DNA of 64,000 nt from Bradyrhizobium embrapense (GTDB lineage Bacteria > Pseudomonadota > Alphaproteobacteria > Rhizobiales > Xanthobacteraceae): NCBI RefSeq assembly GCF_001189235.2, contig NZ_LFIP02000005.1, positions 496,001 to 560,000 on the forward strand, in the 5' to 3' direction. A program made the translations under genes and the position numbers. The notes beneath the pieces were generated by a model. The model was not told where the DNA came from. It was given only the letters and a program-made list of their open reading frames with translations, and ran no database searches. Numbering within the stretch: the stretch's first letter is position 1; each line of letters begins with the position of its first letter. Shown here piece after piece: positions 7,843-17,061 of this stretch.

Positions 7843-9699
7843 ATGAGTGTAGCCGAACAGCTTGAGACCCCTCGCGGCACCCCCGAGCCGCCGCGCGACG
7901 CGTTGCTCGATGAGGGGGCTTTCATCGAGGGCCAGATCATGGAGCCGGCGAAGAGCCGTGCCCGCCTGCGGCCTCTGCTTGCGCTCGCGCCCTATGTGGC
8001 GCGTTACAAGGGGCGGGCGATCCTCGCGCTGATCTCGCTGACGATTGCGGCGATCACCACGCTGATCGTGCCGGTCGCGGTGCGACGGATGATCGACATG
8101 GGCTTCACGCCCGAAGGCATCGCGATGATCAACAGCTATTTCAGCGTGATGATCGCGGTCGTCGCCGTGCTCGCCTGTGCCAGCGCCTCGCGCTACTACC
8201 TCGTCATGACGATCGGCGAGCGTATCGTCGCCGATCTCAGGCGCGACGTGTTCGCGCATCTGATTTCGCTGTCACCCTCGTTCTTCGATTCGGCACGAAG
8301 CGGCGAACTGGTGTCGCGCCTCACCGCCGACACCACCCAGATCAAGTCCGCGGTCGGCGCCTCGGTGTCGATCGCGCTGCGCAATGTGATGCTGTTCTGC
8401 GGCGCCGCCGCGATGATGGTGATCACCAGCCCGCGGCTCTCCGGCTTCGTGCTGCTCGCGATTCCGATCATCGTGATTCCGCTGGTCGCGTTCGGCCGCT
8501 GGGTGCGGCGGCTGTCGCGCACCGCCCAGGACACGCTGGCCGACGCCAGCGCCTATGCGAGCGAATTGGTCAATGCGATCCGCACCGTGCAGGCCTATAC
8601 CGGCGAGAAGCTCGCCCGGACGCGCTTTGCCGGCGAGGTCGAGCAGGCCTATGAGGCCGCGCGCAGCTCGACCAAGGCGCGCGCGGTGCTGACCTTGATC
8701 GTGATCTTCATCGTGTTCGCCAGCGTCGTCGTGATCCTGTGGGTCGGCTCGCACGACGTGCTGATCGGCGCCATCAGCCCAGGCCGGCTCGGCCAGTTCA
8801 TTCTCTACACGGCATTCGCCGCAAGCGGCCTCGGCCAGCTCAGCGAGGTCTGGGGCGAGGTTTCGGCCGCATCGGGCGCGGCGGAACGGCTGTTCGAGAT
8901 CCTGCGTGTCAGGCCGCAGATCGCAGCGCCCGCGTCGCCGCGCGCGCTGCCGCAGCCGGCACGCGGCGATGTCGGCTTCGACAATGTCAGCTTCGCCTAT
9001 CCGACCCGGCCCAATGCGCTGGCGGTCGATGGCGTGTCGCTGGCTGTGCGCTCGGGCGAGAAGGTCGCGATCGTCGGGCCGTCCGGCGCCGGCAAGAGCA
9101 CGTTGTTCCATCTGCTGCTGCGCTTCTATGATCCGAAATCGGGTGCCATCTCGCTCGACGGCGTGCCGATCCGGCAGGCCGATCCGGCCGAGGTGCGCGC
9201 GCGGATCGCGCTGGTGCCGCAGGATTCCGTGGTGTTCGCCGCGAGCGCCCGCGACAACATCCGGTTCGGCCGGCCCGACGCCACCGACGCCGAGGTCGAG
9301 CGCGCCGCCGACCTCGCGCATGCCACCGAATTCCTGCGCCGGCTGCCCGACGGCTTCGATGCCCAGCTCGGCGAGCGCGGCGTGACGCTGTCCGGCGGCC
9401 AGCGCCAGCGCATTGCGATCGCGCGCGCGATCCTGCGCGATGCCCCGCTGCTGCTGCTGGATGAAGCGACCTCGGCGCTCGACGCCGAGAGCGAGACGCT
9501 GGTGCAGACCGCGCTGGAGGAATTGATGCGCCATCGCACGACACTGGTGATCGCGCATCGGCTGGCGACCGTGCTGTCCTGCGACCGCATCCTGGTCATG
9601 GACCAGGGCAGGATCGTCGAGCAGGGCACCCACGCCGAGCTGGTGGCGGCCAATGGTCTCTATGCGCGGCTGGCGCGGCTGCAATTCGAAGGGATTTGA
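7843..9699 (+). CDS. MsbA/ABCB-type ABC exporter, fused permease and ATPase
   Basis: 618 residues. A six-helix ABC transmembrane domain spans about 45-330 and an ATPase domain follows: Walker A GPSGAGKST (around 412), signature LSGGQRQRIAIARA (around 516), Walker B LLLLDEATSALD (around 537) and the switch His in VIAHRLAT. The protein should act as a homodimer in the inner membrane, exporting a lipid or amphiphile; related rhizobial proteins are annotated as lipid A or multidrug exporters. The substrate is not defined by sequence. It is next to rpmE, a neighbourhood seen in other Rhizobiales. Confidence 0.93.
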   Translation: MSVAEQLETPRGTPEPPRDALLDEGAFIEGQIMEPAKSRARLRPLLALAPYVARYKGRAILALISLTIAAITTLIVPVAVRRMIDMGFTPEGIAMINSYFSVMIAVVAVLACASASRYYLVMTIGERIVADLRRDVFAHLISLSPSFFDSARSGELVSRLTADTTQIKSAVGASVSIALRNVMLFCGAAAMMVITSPRLSGFVLLAIPIIVIPLVAFGRWVRRLSRTAQDTLADASAYASELVNAIRTVQAYTGEKLARTRFAGEVEQAYEAARSSTKARAVLTLIVIFIVFASVVVILWVGSHDVLIGAISPGRLGQFILYTAFAASGLGQLSEVWGEVSAASGAAERLFEILRVRPQIAAPASPRALPQPARGDVGFDNVSFAYPTRPNALAVDGVSLAVRSGEKVAIVGPSGAGKSTLFHLLLRFYDPKSGAISLDGVPIRQADPAEVRARIALVPQDSVVFAASARDNIRFGRPDATDAEVERAADLAHATEFLRRLPDGFDAQLGERGVTLSGGQRQRIAIARAILRDAPLLLLDEATSALDAESETLVQTALEELMRHRTTLVIAHRLATVLSCDRILVMDQGRIVEQGTHAELVAANGLYARLARLQFEGI

Positions 9700-9851
9700 G
9701 CGAATTGGAGCTCTGTGCGCTCCGCCTATGCGATTTCTATGCATTCGCCCGCGCGCTCCCCTCGAAAACCTATTCCCGCGCAAGGATAGTCGCACCGCGC
9801 CTGACCTCCCTCGACACCTGACGGAGCATCGGCGCGCGGGGTGTTCGACTG

Positions 9852-10244
9852 ATGCGCGAGAATGCGGCCGAACAGGAGAGCAAGCTGCTCTGCGCCTGGC
9901 AGCTTGCCGTGCTGCGCTTTGCGGTGACGCTCGATGACGACGATCGGATGCACGCGCTCGGTGTGGCCGGCGAGGTCGACCGGCTGGGCGGCACGGCCGA
10001 TGACGCCTTCCATTTCTTCCGCCGGACGACCGCGGAGCTGTGCGCGGCGATCTCCGGTCGGGGCGTGGACCAGGACGCGGTCATCGGGCGATTCCTGGCC
10101 CAGATCGACAACGTCAGGCTCAAGCGCGCGGTCGAAGCAGCGATCGCCAGGGACCGCATGCCGCCGAAACTCGTGGCGAGCCGCGTGAAGCCTGGCAACG
10201 ATCTCTGGCGGGGGCTGCCGCCGCGGCGCGCAACCGGAACGTAG
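9852..10244 (+). CDS. Conserved hypothetical protein, 130 residues
   Basis: I do not recognise a family. The protein is charged, mainly helical, without signal peptide or membrane segment; the second half (FLAQIDNVRLKRAVEAAI) looks like an amphipathic helix. Codon use is high in third-position GC, as in neighbours, which supports coding. The ribosome binding site for the ATG at 9852 is weak. It ends about 150 nt before the amidohydrolase gene, on the same strand. Confidence 0.5.
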   Translation: MRENAAEQESKLLCAWQLAVLRFAVTLDDDDRMHALGVAGEVDRLGGTADDAFHFFRRTTAELCAAISGRGVDQDAVIGRFLAQIDNVRLKRAVEAAIARDRMPPKLVASRVKPGNDLWRGLPPRRATGT

Positions 10245-10395
10245 GGAGAGGCTCTCTGCAATCGCCGCCACGGCACGGGGGATATTCCGCCAGAGCATGT
10301 CGCCACAACCGTTGCCCGGTTGCTGCGATCAGTGCGATGCGCTTCTCTATGCCCGACGAGAGACCGGTCGGATTCGGAATGCGGGGAGTGGCGAG

Positions 10396-11886
10396 ATGGG
10401 TGGTTTGGTGATCAGCGGCGGCCGGGTGGTGGATCCGGCCAGCGGGATGGATGCGATCGGCGACGTCGCTGTCGTCGACGGCAAGATCGCCGCGGTCGGC
10501 ACGGGGCTCGGCGGCGCGGAGCGGCAGATCGACGCCACCGGGCTCGTGGTCGCGCCGGGCTTCATCGATCTGCACGCGCATGGCCAGACTATTCCGGCCG
10601 ATCGCATGCAGGCGTTCGACGGGGTGACGACGTCGCTCGACCTGGAGGCCGGCGTGCTGCCGGTGGGGTCCTGGTACAAGCGGCAGGCCGAAAAGGGACG
10701 GGTGCTGAACTACGGCGCGGCGGCCAACTGGGCGTTCGCGCGGATCGGTGCGATGACCGGCTCGAATGCGGAAAGCTCGCTGGAATCGTTCGGCGCAGCG
10801 ATGCGCGATCGCCGCTGGATCGAGAACGTGGCGACCGAAGGCGAGGTCGGCGGCATCCTCGCGCGCCTTGCCAACGGACTGAACGAGGGCGGCATCGGCA
10901 TCGGCATTCTCAACGCCTATGCGCCGGGCGCCGGCGTGCAGGAATTGACCGCGGTGTGCCAGCTCGCGGCTGATCATGCGGTGCCGACCTTCACCCACGT
11001 CGCCTACATGTCGCGCATCGATCCCGAGAGCGCGGCCGAAGCCTATATCCGCCTGATCGGCTATGCCGGCGCCACCGGCGCGCATATGCACATCTGCCAT
11101 TTCAACTCGTCGAGCAAGATCGATATCGAGCGCTGCGTAGCGCTGATCGCCAAGGCGCAGGCGCAGGGGTTGCCGATCACGGTCGAGGCCTATCCCTACG
11201 GCACCGGATCGACGGTGCTGGCGGCGACCTTCTTCAGCGATCCGAAATTCGAGGAACGCAACGGCCTCGGCTATGATTCGGTGCAGCGCGTGACTGACGG
11301 TCATCGCTTCGGCAGCCGCGAGGAACTGCTGGCGGCGCAGGCCGCGGAGCCCTCGACGCTGGTGCTGTGGCATGTGCTCGATATCGAGAACAATCAGCAC
11401 CATCGCGACCTGCTCGACATGGCGGTGCTGTATCCGGGCGGCGCGATCGCGTCCGACGCGATGCCGTGGACACTGTCGGATGGCCGCCCCTACACCGGCG
11501 ACGCCTGGCCGCTGCCCGAGGATGCGACTTCGCATCCGCGTTCGGCCGGCTGCTTTACCCGCTTCATCCGCGAATGGGTGCGCGAGCGCAGGAAGGTGTC
11601 CCTGCTCGAGGGCATCCGCAAATGCGCGCTGATCCCGGCCGAGATTCTCTCTGCGAGCACGCCGGCGATGCGCGCCAAGGGCAGGCTGCAGGCGGGCGCG
11701 GACGCCGATGTCGTGGTGTTCGACTTCGAGACGCTGAGCGACCGCGCGACCTTCTCGGCGATGAATCGCCCGGCGGAAGGCGTGCGGCACCTCGTGGTCA
11801 GCGGCCAGCCGCTGATCAATGATGGCGTCCTCGACGTCGCGGCACGGCCTGGCCGTCCGGTACGCCGACCCGTTGTCGGAGGCTAA
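10396..11886 (+). CDS. D-aminoacylase / N-acyl-D-amino-acid deacylase-like amidohydrolase
   Basis: 496 residues of the metal-dependent amidohydrolase superfamily. The metal-binding HxH lies at about residues 60-62 in FIDLHAHG; further His-containing strands are FTHVAYM and MHICHFNSSSK, and the conserved Asp in GGAIASDAMPW. The C-terminal segment (AKGRLQAGADADVVVFD) is the small beta-domain end. It should hydrolyse an N-acyl amino acid or related amide in the cytosol. The ATG at 10396 was chosen as it begins the VISGGRVVDP strand; the open frame starts earlier. The stop is followed one base later by the CobW start, so the two genes are likely co-translated. Confidence 0.85.
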   Translation: MGGLVISGGRVVDPASGMDAIGDVAVVDGKIAAVGTGLGGAERQIDATGLVVAPGFIDLHAHGQTIPADRMQAFDGVTTSLDLEAGVLPVGSWYKRQAEKGRVLNYGAAANWAFARIGAMTGSNAESSLESFGAAMRDRRWIENVATEGEVGGILARLANGLNEGGIGIGILNAYAPGAGVQELTAVCQLAADHAVPTFTHVAYMSRIDPESAAEAYIRLIGYAGATGAHMHICHFNSSSKIDIERCVALIAKAQAQGLPITVEAYPYGTGSTVLAATFFSDPKFEERNGLGYDSVQRVTDGHRFGSREELLAAQAAEPSTLVLWHVLDIENNQHHRDLLDMAVLYPGGAIASDAMPWTLSDGRPYTGDAWPLPEDATSHPRSAGCFTRFIREWVRERRKVSLLEGIRKCALIPAEILSASTPAMRAKGRLQAGADADVVVFDFETLSDRATFSAMNRPAEGVRHLVVSGQPLINDGVLDVAARPGRPVRRPVVGG

Positions 11887-11887
11887 C

Positions 11888-12817
11888 GTGCCGGTCCCGA
11901 TCCTGCTGGTCGCGGGTTTTCTCGGGGCGGGCAAGACCACGGTCGTCAACCATCTGCTGGCGCATGCGCAAGGGCGGCGCATCGCCGCGGTGGTAAACGA
12001 CTTCGGCGCGATCAATATCGACGCGGAACTGATCGCCGGCGCCAGCGACGGCGTGGTCAGCCTGAGCAATGGTTGCATCTGCTGCACGCTGGAAGGCGAT
12101 CTGCTGCGCACGCTCGCAACGCTGCTGCGGCGCGATCCGCGTCCCGAATTCATCGTGATCGAGACCAGCGGGATCGCCGATCCCGCCGACATCGTGCGCA
12201 ACCTGATGGATCCCGTGATCTGGAAGGAGGCGCCGCTGGAGACCGTGCTGTGCGTGGTCGACGCGACGCAGCCGGTCGCCGCGCTGGACGATGCGCTGCT
12301 GCGGTCGCAGTTGCGGGCTGCCGACGTGGTGGCGCTGAGCAAGGTGGATCTCTCTGATGCAGCCGCCTGCGCCGCGATCCGCGATGCCGTGCGCGCGGTA
12401 CGGCCGACTGCGGTGATCGTCGATGCGTTGCATGGCGAGGTGCCGGCCGAACTGGTTTTTCCGGCCGATCTCGATCATGTGCCAGCGCCGCGCGAGACCG
12501 CGCCGCGACGGCCGGTGTCCGATCGGTTTGAGACGCTGAGTTGGAGCTCGGAGCGGAAGGTAGCGCTGCCGCGCCTGCAGCAGGCGATCGGCAGACTGGC
12601 GCCGAAGTTGGCGCGCGCGAAGGGATTGTTCGAGACGGTGGAGCAGCCCGGGCGGCTGACGGTATTTCAGCTCGCCGGCGGCCGCGCGACGTTGGCTACC
12701 GGCGGCGTGCCGGCACCCGGCGTGCCGCGCACGCGAATCGTGTTCATCGCCGAGCTGGGCGCGCTGTCGCGCGCCGAGATCGACGAGGTGATGCAGGGCT
12801 GCGTCGAAGCTGAGTGA
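11888..12817 (+). CDS. CobW/COG0523 family GTPase metallochaperone
   Basis: 309 residues. Walker A GFLGAGKTT is at about 9-17, the metal-binding CxCC motif (Cys63, Cys65, Cys66 in NGCICC) follows, then ETSGIADPA and the specificity loop SKVD. The C-terminal CobW_C domain is present but short. Such GTPases deliver Zn2+, Co2+ or other metals to client enzymes. I chose the GTG at 11888: GGAGG lies 5 nt upstream and it starts one base after the amidohydrolase stop; an ATG at 11819 would overlap the upstream gene by 68 nt. The nearest partner is a metal-dependent amidohydrolase; downstream lies a cobalamin riboswitch. Confidence 0.9.
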   Translation: MPVPILLVAGFLGAGKTTVVNHLLAHAQGRRIAAVVNDFGAINIDAELIAGASDGVVSLSNGCICCTLEGDLLRTLATLLRRDPRPEFIVIETSGIADPADIVRNLMDPVIWKEAPLETVLCVVDATQPVAALDDALLRSQLRAADVVALSKVDLSDAAACAAIRDAVRAVRPTAVIVDALHGEVPAELVFPADLDHVPAPRETAPRRPVSDRFETLSWSSERKVALPRLQQAIGRLAPKLARAKGLFETVEQPGRLTVFQLAGGRATLATGGVPAPGVPRTRIVFIAELGALSRAEIDEVMQGCVEAE

Positions 12818-12826
12818 TGCGTTTCC

Positions 12827-12867
12827 CGTCATCCTGAGACGCGCTACGCGGCTCCTCAAGGATGACG
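12827..12867. repeat. Short inverted repeat, CGTCATCCTGAG type
   Basis: CGTCATCCTGAG and CTCAAGGATGACG form a near-perfect hairpin just after the CobW stop. It lacks a T tract, so it is more likely a dispersed repeat than a classical terminator, although it could stabilise the mRNA 3' end. Confidence 0.6.
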
Positions 12868-12984
12868 GATCACTTCGTCACGCCATCCGCAGACGTGTCA
12901 TCGCCGCAGCACGATCCCGCAAAGCATGTGTGCGACAATCGCATCGAATTGACAGCTCTGCCGTCAGCACCTATCGTTTTTGGC

Positions 12985-13150
12985 GACGGTTCCCTTCGGG
13001 GATCAAAAGGGAATGCGGTGCGAGGGTAACCCCAATGCCGCAGCTGTCCCCGCAACTGTAAACGGCGAGCCTTTCGTCAATCTGCCACTGGGCCATCGGC
13101 CCGGGAAGGCGTCGACAGGCGATGACCCGTGAGCCAGGAGACCTGCCGTC
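12985..13150 (+). promoter_or_regulatory. Adenosylcobalamin riboswitch
   Basis: The sequence follows the cobalamin aptamer in order: GGTTCCC, then GGGAATGCGGTGCGAGG, then the B12-box-like core AATGCCGCAGCTGTCCCCGC, AACTGTAA, CGGCGAG, GCCACTGGG, CGGGAAGGCG and finally TGAGCCAGGAGACCTGCC. It ends 120 nt before the TonB receptor start. In other bacteria this RNA switches off B12 uptake and synthesis genes when cobalamin is plentiful. There is no further upstream gene on this strand within 160 nt other than cobW, whose transcription could also run into it. Confidence 0.96.
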
Positions 13151-13270
13151 AGTCGTGGTCACACGCGAGCACATCGGGCGGGGGCGTCCTGGTGGGATCG
13201 GAGCACTGCCTTTTCGGCAATGCGCCAGTCCGCGTTCGCGGTGACGTGCCACGTTACCGCGAGTCCTTTC

Positions 13271-15553
13271 ATGTCTCCGTCCTCTCCCGCTGCGCGGAAA
13301 TGGCGCCTCGGTCTCGTTTGCTCCCTGCTATCGCTGCTGCTGCCGGCTGAAGCCGGAGCACAGACACCTCCGCCCACCACGCTCGATCCGATCGAGATCG
13401 CACCCTCGACGTCCGGAAAGCCTAAGTCCATGGCGCGAAGCCGCAACTCGGCGTCGTTGTCGCGGGCACGCGCCAGACCTGCAACGGCGGCGGCAACAGC
13501 AGCCGCGCCGCGTGCCGCAGCCTCAGGCGCGTCGGGATCGGCGCCGCCGACGCTCAACGCCACTACGCAGGGCGGCACCGGCAGTCGTCTCAATCTGACG
13601 CCGCTGCAGACGCCGGCCAGCGTCGAGATCATCACGGCGCAGACCATCGCCGAACGCGGCCAGCATAATGTGCTCGATGCCGTCACCCAGAATGCGGCCG
13701 GGTTCATCGCCACGCCGGCGCCGGGCAATGGCGGCCTGTCGTTCAGCACCCGCGGCTTTGCCGGCAGCAATTCGGTGATGACGCTGTATGACGGTACCCG
13801 CTTTTATATCGGCTCCGGCACCCTGACGTTCCCCTACGACACCTGGTCGACGCAGCGCATCGAGGTGCTGCGAGGCCCGGCCTCGGTGCTGTACGGCGAA
13901 GGCGCGATCGGCGGCGTCATCAACGTCGTTCCGAAGAAGCCGCAGGGTACGCCCGCTAACGAGGCCGAGGTCTCGCTCGACAGCAACATGACGCGACGGC
14001 TGTCGGTGGACAGCACCGGCCCGATCAATCCCAATGTGTCCTATCGCATCAACGCCACCGGCAACATGTCGGACGGCTGGGTCGATCGCGACAAGACCTC
14101 GAATGCAGTGGTCTCCGCCGCCGTGCGGGTGCAGGCCTCGGACAATCTCGCCTTCACACTGTCGGAGGATTACGGCGACCGCAGCCCGTCGCGCTATTTC
14201 GGCACGCCGCTGGTTGGCGGATCGATCCAGGACGCACTGCGCTTCAAGAACTACAACGCGTTGAACAGCGCGATCCGCTACCAGGACAGCTGGACCCAGT
14301 TCAAGACCGAGTGGGACGTTGCCGACGGCATCAAGGTCAATAACACGCTGTATTATCTGACCAGCGAGCGACACTGGCGCGACATCGAGAACTACACCTG
14401 GAATCCGAAGACCCAGCTGATCGATCGCTCCAACTATATCGAGATATTTCACGACCAGAAGCAGGTCGGCAACCGGATGGATGCGACCTTCAGCGGTCAT
14501 GTGTTCGGGCTCGCGAACCAGTTCGTCGCCGGGTTCGACGTCAACCGGATCGACTTCACCCACACCAACAACTCGCCCTATGGCGGCGCATCGTCGGTCA
14601 ATCCTTACGTCTTCGATCCCGGCTCATTCTTCGCGACGTCGTCTGCGACTGCGCCCGGCTTCAACTCGATCGTCAATCAATACGCCTTGTTCGCCGAAGA
14701 TCGGCTGTCGCTGACCGATCAATTGTCGCTGGTCACCGGCGTCAGATATGATCGTCCCGATATCGATCGAACCGACTACAGGACGCCAGGGAACAGCTTT
14801 GGCGTTTCGCTGTCGGGCACCAGCTGGCGCACCGGGTTGGTTTACGAGCCGATCAAGAATCTCGCGTACTATGGCCAGTATGCGGTCGGCGTCGATCCGG
14901 TCGGCAATCTGATCTCGCTGCCGGTCTCGCAGAAAACCTTCCAGCTCGCGACCGGCAAGCAGACCGAGGTCGGGGTCAAGCAATCGTTCTGGGGCGGCCG
15001 CGGCGAGTGGACGCTGGCTGCTTACGAGATCGTCAAGACCGGGCTCACGATTCCCGATCCCAGCAATCCCACCGCAGGCGTCGCGCTGCAGATCGGCCAG
15101 CAATCATCCCGGGGCGTCGAAGGATCGGTCGGGCTCGCGCTGAACGATGGCTGGCGCGTCGACGCCAATCTTGCGCTGTTGCGTGCGCGATACGACAACA
15201 ACAGCCAGGTGGTCGGCGGCAAGATCGTCAGCTACAACGGCAATGTCCCGGTCAACGTGCCGCAGCAGGTCGCGAACGTCTGGCTGACCTGGGACTTCGC
15301 GCCCAACTGGTCGGTCTATGGCGGCGTGCAGATCGTCGGTGCGATGTACTCCGATCTTGCCAACACCCAGCTGCGGCCGGGGTACAATGTGGTCAATGGC
15401 GGCATCAAATGGAAGCCCGACGACCGCACCACGGTCGCGTTCCGCGTCTACAATCTGTTCGACAAGGCCTACGCGGTGACCTCGAACGGGACCGGGCAGT
15501 GGCTGCTCGGCATGCCGCGTACCGCCGAACTCTCCGTCAACGTGAAGTTCTGA
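13271..15553 (+). CDS. TonB-dependent outer-membrane receptor under cobalamin riboswitch control
   Basis: 760 residues. Signal peptide to about AEAGAQ, a likely TonB box in TTLDPIEIAPS, an Ala-rich linker, a plug domain with LDAVTQNAAGFIA, TRGFAG and EVLRGPASVLYGEGAIGGVIN, then a 22-strand-type barrel ending in Phe (ELSVNVKF). The plug wording is that of siderophore receptors (FhuA/FhuE group) rather than the short BtuB type, yet it is downstream of a B12 riboswitch. The substrate is therefore probably a cobamide or a corrinoid-linked metal complex, but ferric siderophore cannot be excluded. ATG at 13271 was chosen because it gives a clean signal peptide; the frame opens at 13220. Confidence 0.9.
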   Translation: MSPSSPAARKWRLGLVCSLLSLLLPAEAGAQTPPPTTLDPIEIAPSTSGKPKSMARSRNSASLSRARARPATAAATAAAPRAAASGASGSAPPTLNATTQGGTGSRLNLTPLQTPASVEIITAQTIAERGQHNVLDAVTQNAAGFIATPAPGNGGLSFSTRGFAGSNSVMTLYDGTRFYIGSGTLTFPYDTWSTQRIEVLRGPASVLYGEGAIGGVINVVPKKPQGTPANEAEVSLDSNMTRRLSVDSTGPINPNVSYRINATGNMSDGWVDRDKTSNAVVSAAVRVQASDNLAFTLSEDYGDRSPSRYFGTPLVGGSIQDALRFKNYNALNSAIRYQDSWTQFKTEWDVADGIKVNNTLYYLTSERHWRDIENYTWNPKTQLIDRSNYIEIFHDQKQVGNRMDATFSGHVFGLANQFVAGFDVNRIDFTHTNNSPYGGASSVNPYVFDPGSFFATSSATAPGFNSIVNQYALFAEDRLSLTDQLSLVTGVRYDRPDIDRTDYRTPGNSFGVSLSGTSWRTGLVYEPIKNLAYYGQYAVGVDPVGNLISLPVSQKTFQLATGKQTEVGVKQSFWGGRGEWTLAAYEIVKTGLTIPDPSNPTAGVALQIGQQSSRGVEGSVGLALNDGWRVDANLALLRARYDNNSQVVGGKIVSYNGNVPVNVPQQVANVWLTWDFAPNWSVYGGVQIVGAMYSDLANTQLRPGYNVVNGGIKWKPDDRTTVAFRVYNLFDKAYAVTSNGTGQWLLGMPRTAELSVNVKF

Positions 15554-15555
15554 TC

Positions 15556-17055
15556 ATGCGCAAGGCTCTGATCCGGCGCGCGCGGCGATCGCTCTATGTC
15601 GTCCATCGCTGGATCGGCATTGCGACGTGTCTGTTGTTCGCGATGTGGTTCGTCTCCGGCCTCGTCATGATGTACGTGGCGTTTCCGCGCCTCACCGACA
15701 GCGAGCGCCTGTCCGCGCTCCCTGTCCTTTCGTGGGGCAAGGTGCAGGTCGCTCCCGATCGCGCGATGGCGATCGCGGGCATGGAGCGCTATCCTCGCGA
15801 TCTCCGGCTCTCGATGATGGACGACATTCCGGTCTATCGCGTGACCGGCTGGAAGGGAGCCACCGTCACCATTTCTGCAATCGACGGCCGCCTGATCGAC
15901 GGCATCACGCCGGATCAGGCTCTTGCTGTCGCCCGGCATCACCCGCATGCGGTGCAGCCGCAACTGCTCGATACGGTGACGCGCGATCAATGGTCGGTCA
16001 CCGCGCGCTTCGATCCGCTGCGGCCGCTCTATCTGATCGGCCTCGGCGACGCCGACGGCACCGAGCTTTACGTCTCCTCGCGCGGCGGCGAGATCGCGCT
16101 CGACACCACTCGGCGGGAACGTGTCTGGAACTGGCTCGGATCGATCCCGCACTGGATCTATCCGACCGTGCTGCGCAAGGATGGCCCGCTGTGGCGGGAC
16201 GTGGTGCTGTGGATCTCGGGGGTGTGTCTGGTCGTCGCGGTCACCGGCTTCTGGATCGGTATTCTCCGCCTGCGGCTGGCGCGCCGCTACGCTGACGGCG
16301 CCGTCTCGCCCTATCGTGGCTGGATGGCCTGGCATCATATCGCCGGCCTCGTCGGTGGCACCTTCGTCTTCACCTGGATGTTCAGCGGCTGGCTGTCGCT
16401 CAATCCCGGCGGCGCGTTCTCCGGCCGCGGCCTCACGCGCGAGATCGCGGTCGGCTACAGCGGCCACGACACGCCCGATATCGCCGCTAGCTTGCCGTCG
16501 CCGCCACAGGTATCGGCGGTGGAGGCGCGCTTCGTCTGGATCGGCGGGCGCCGGCTGATGGTACTCGACGCCGGCGGCGGCCGCCGCAGCCTCGCCGATC
16601 CCGCGACCGGCGCACCCGTGACGCTCTCGCGTGACGAGATCATCGCAGCTGCCCGACGCGCAATGCCGGGAGTTGCGATGATATCGGCGCAACAGCTGGA
16701 GCAGCCGGACGCCTATTGGTACAGTCTGCACCAGATGCGCGAGTTTCCCGTGTTGCGGATCGGCCTCGCCGATCCCGCCCACACCTGGCTGCATGTCTCG
16801 CCCGTCACCGCCGAAATCCTCGAGCGCAGCGACGACAGCCGCCGGTCCTATCGCTGGCTGTTCAACGCGCTTCACAGCATGGACTTTCCGCTGCTGCTGC
16901 GCATCGCGCCGGCGCGCGACGTCGTGGTTTGGCTGCTGTCCGCGGTCGGCACCATCGTCTCGGTCAGCGGGATCGTGATCGGCTGGCGCCGGTTGCGGCG
17001 GTGGAAGCTGCGAAGGAGATATGCGCCTACGAACCCGATGCAGACGTCGCGATAG
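15556..17055 (+). CDS. PepSY-domain inner-membrane protein (PepSY_TM)
   Basis: 499 residues. An N-terminal helix preceded by HRWIG (residues about 15-40) and three more transmembrane segments near 215-236, 258-281 and 455-477 surround two periplasmic PepSY-type regions. Conserved His pairs (RWIG, HHIAGL, NALHSMDFP) resemble the heme-binding reductase-like PepSY-TM proteins that accompany TonB receptors for iron or corrinoids. The start lies 2 nt after the receptor stop, so translation is probably coupled. It would act in the inner membrane, perhaps reducing the imported metal complex. That role is inference. Confidence 0.85.
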   Translation: MRKALIRRARRSLYVVHRWIGIATCLLFAMWFVSGLVMMYVAFPRLTDSERLSALPVLSWGKVQVAPDRAMAIAGMERYPRDLRLSMMDDIPVYRVTGWKGATVTISAIDGRLIDGITPDQALAVARHHPHAVQPQLLDTVTRDQWSVTARFDPLRPLYLIGLGDADGTELYVSSRGGEIALDTTRRERVWNWLGSIPHWIYPTVLRKDGPLWRDVVLWISGVCLVVAVTGFWIGILRLRLARRYADGAVSPYRGWMAWHHIAGLVGGTFVFTWMFSGWLSLNPGGAFSGRGLTREIAVGYSGHDTPDIAASLPSPPQVSAVEARFVWIGGRRLMVLDAGGGRRSLADPATGAPVTLSRDEIIAAARRAMPGVAMISAQQLEQPDAYWYSLHQMREFPVLRIGLADPAHTWLHVSPVTAEILERSDDSRRSYRWLFNALHSMDFPLLLRIAPARDVVVWLLSAVGTIVSVSGIVIGWRRLRRWKLRRRYAPTNPMQTSR

Positions 17056-17061
17056 CTGCCG

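Noticed and set aside
8272..9795. Open frame of about 507 codons antisense to the ABC exporter
   Set aside because: Composition is that of an antisense shadow; the plus strand has Walker motifs and normal codon use.
10120..12342. Long open frame on the minus strand across the amidohydrolase and CobW genes
   Set aside because: It is antisense to two genes with clear motifs; it arises from high GC at codon third positions and is rich in Arg, His and Asp.
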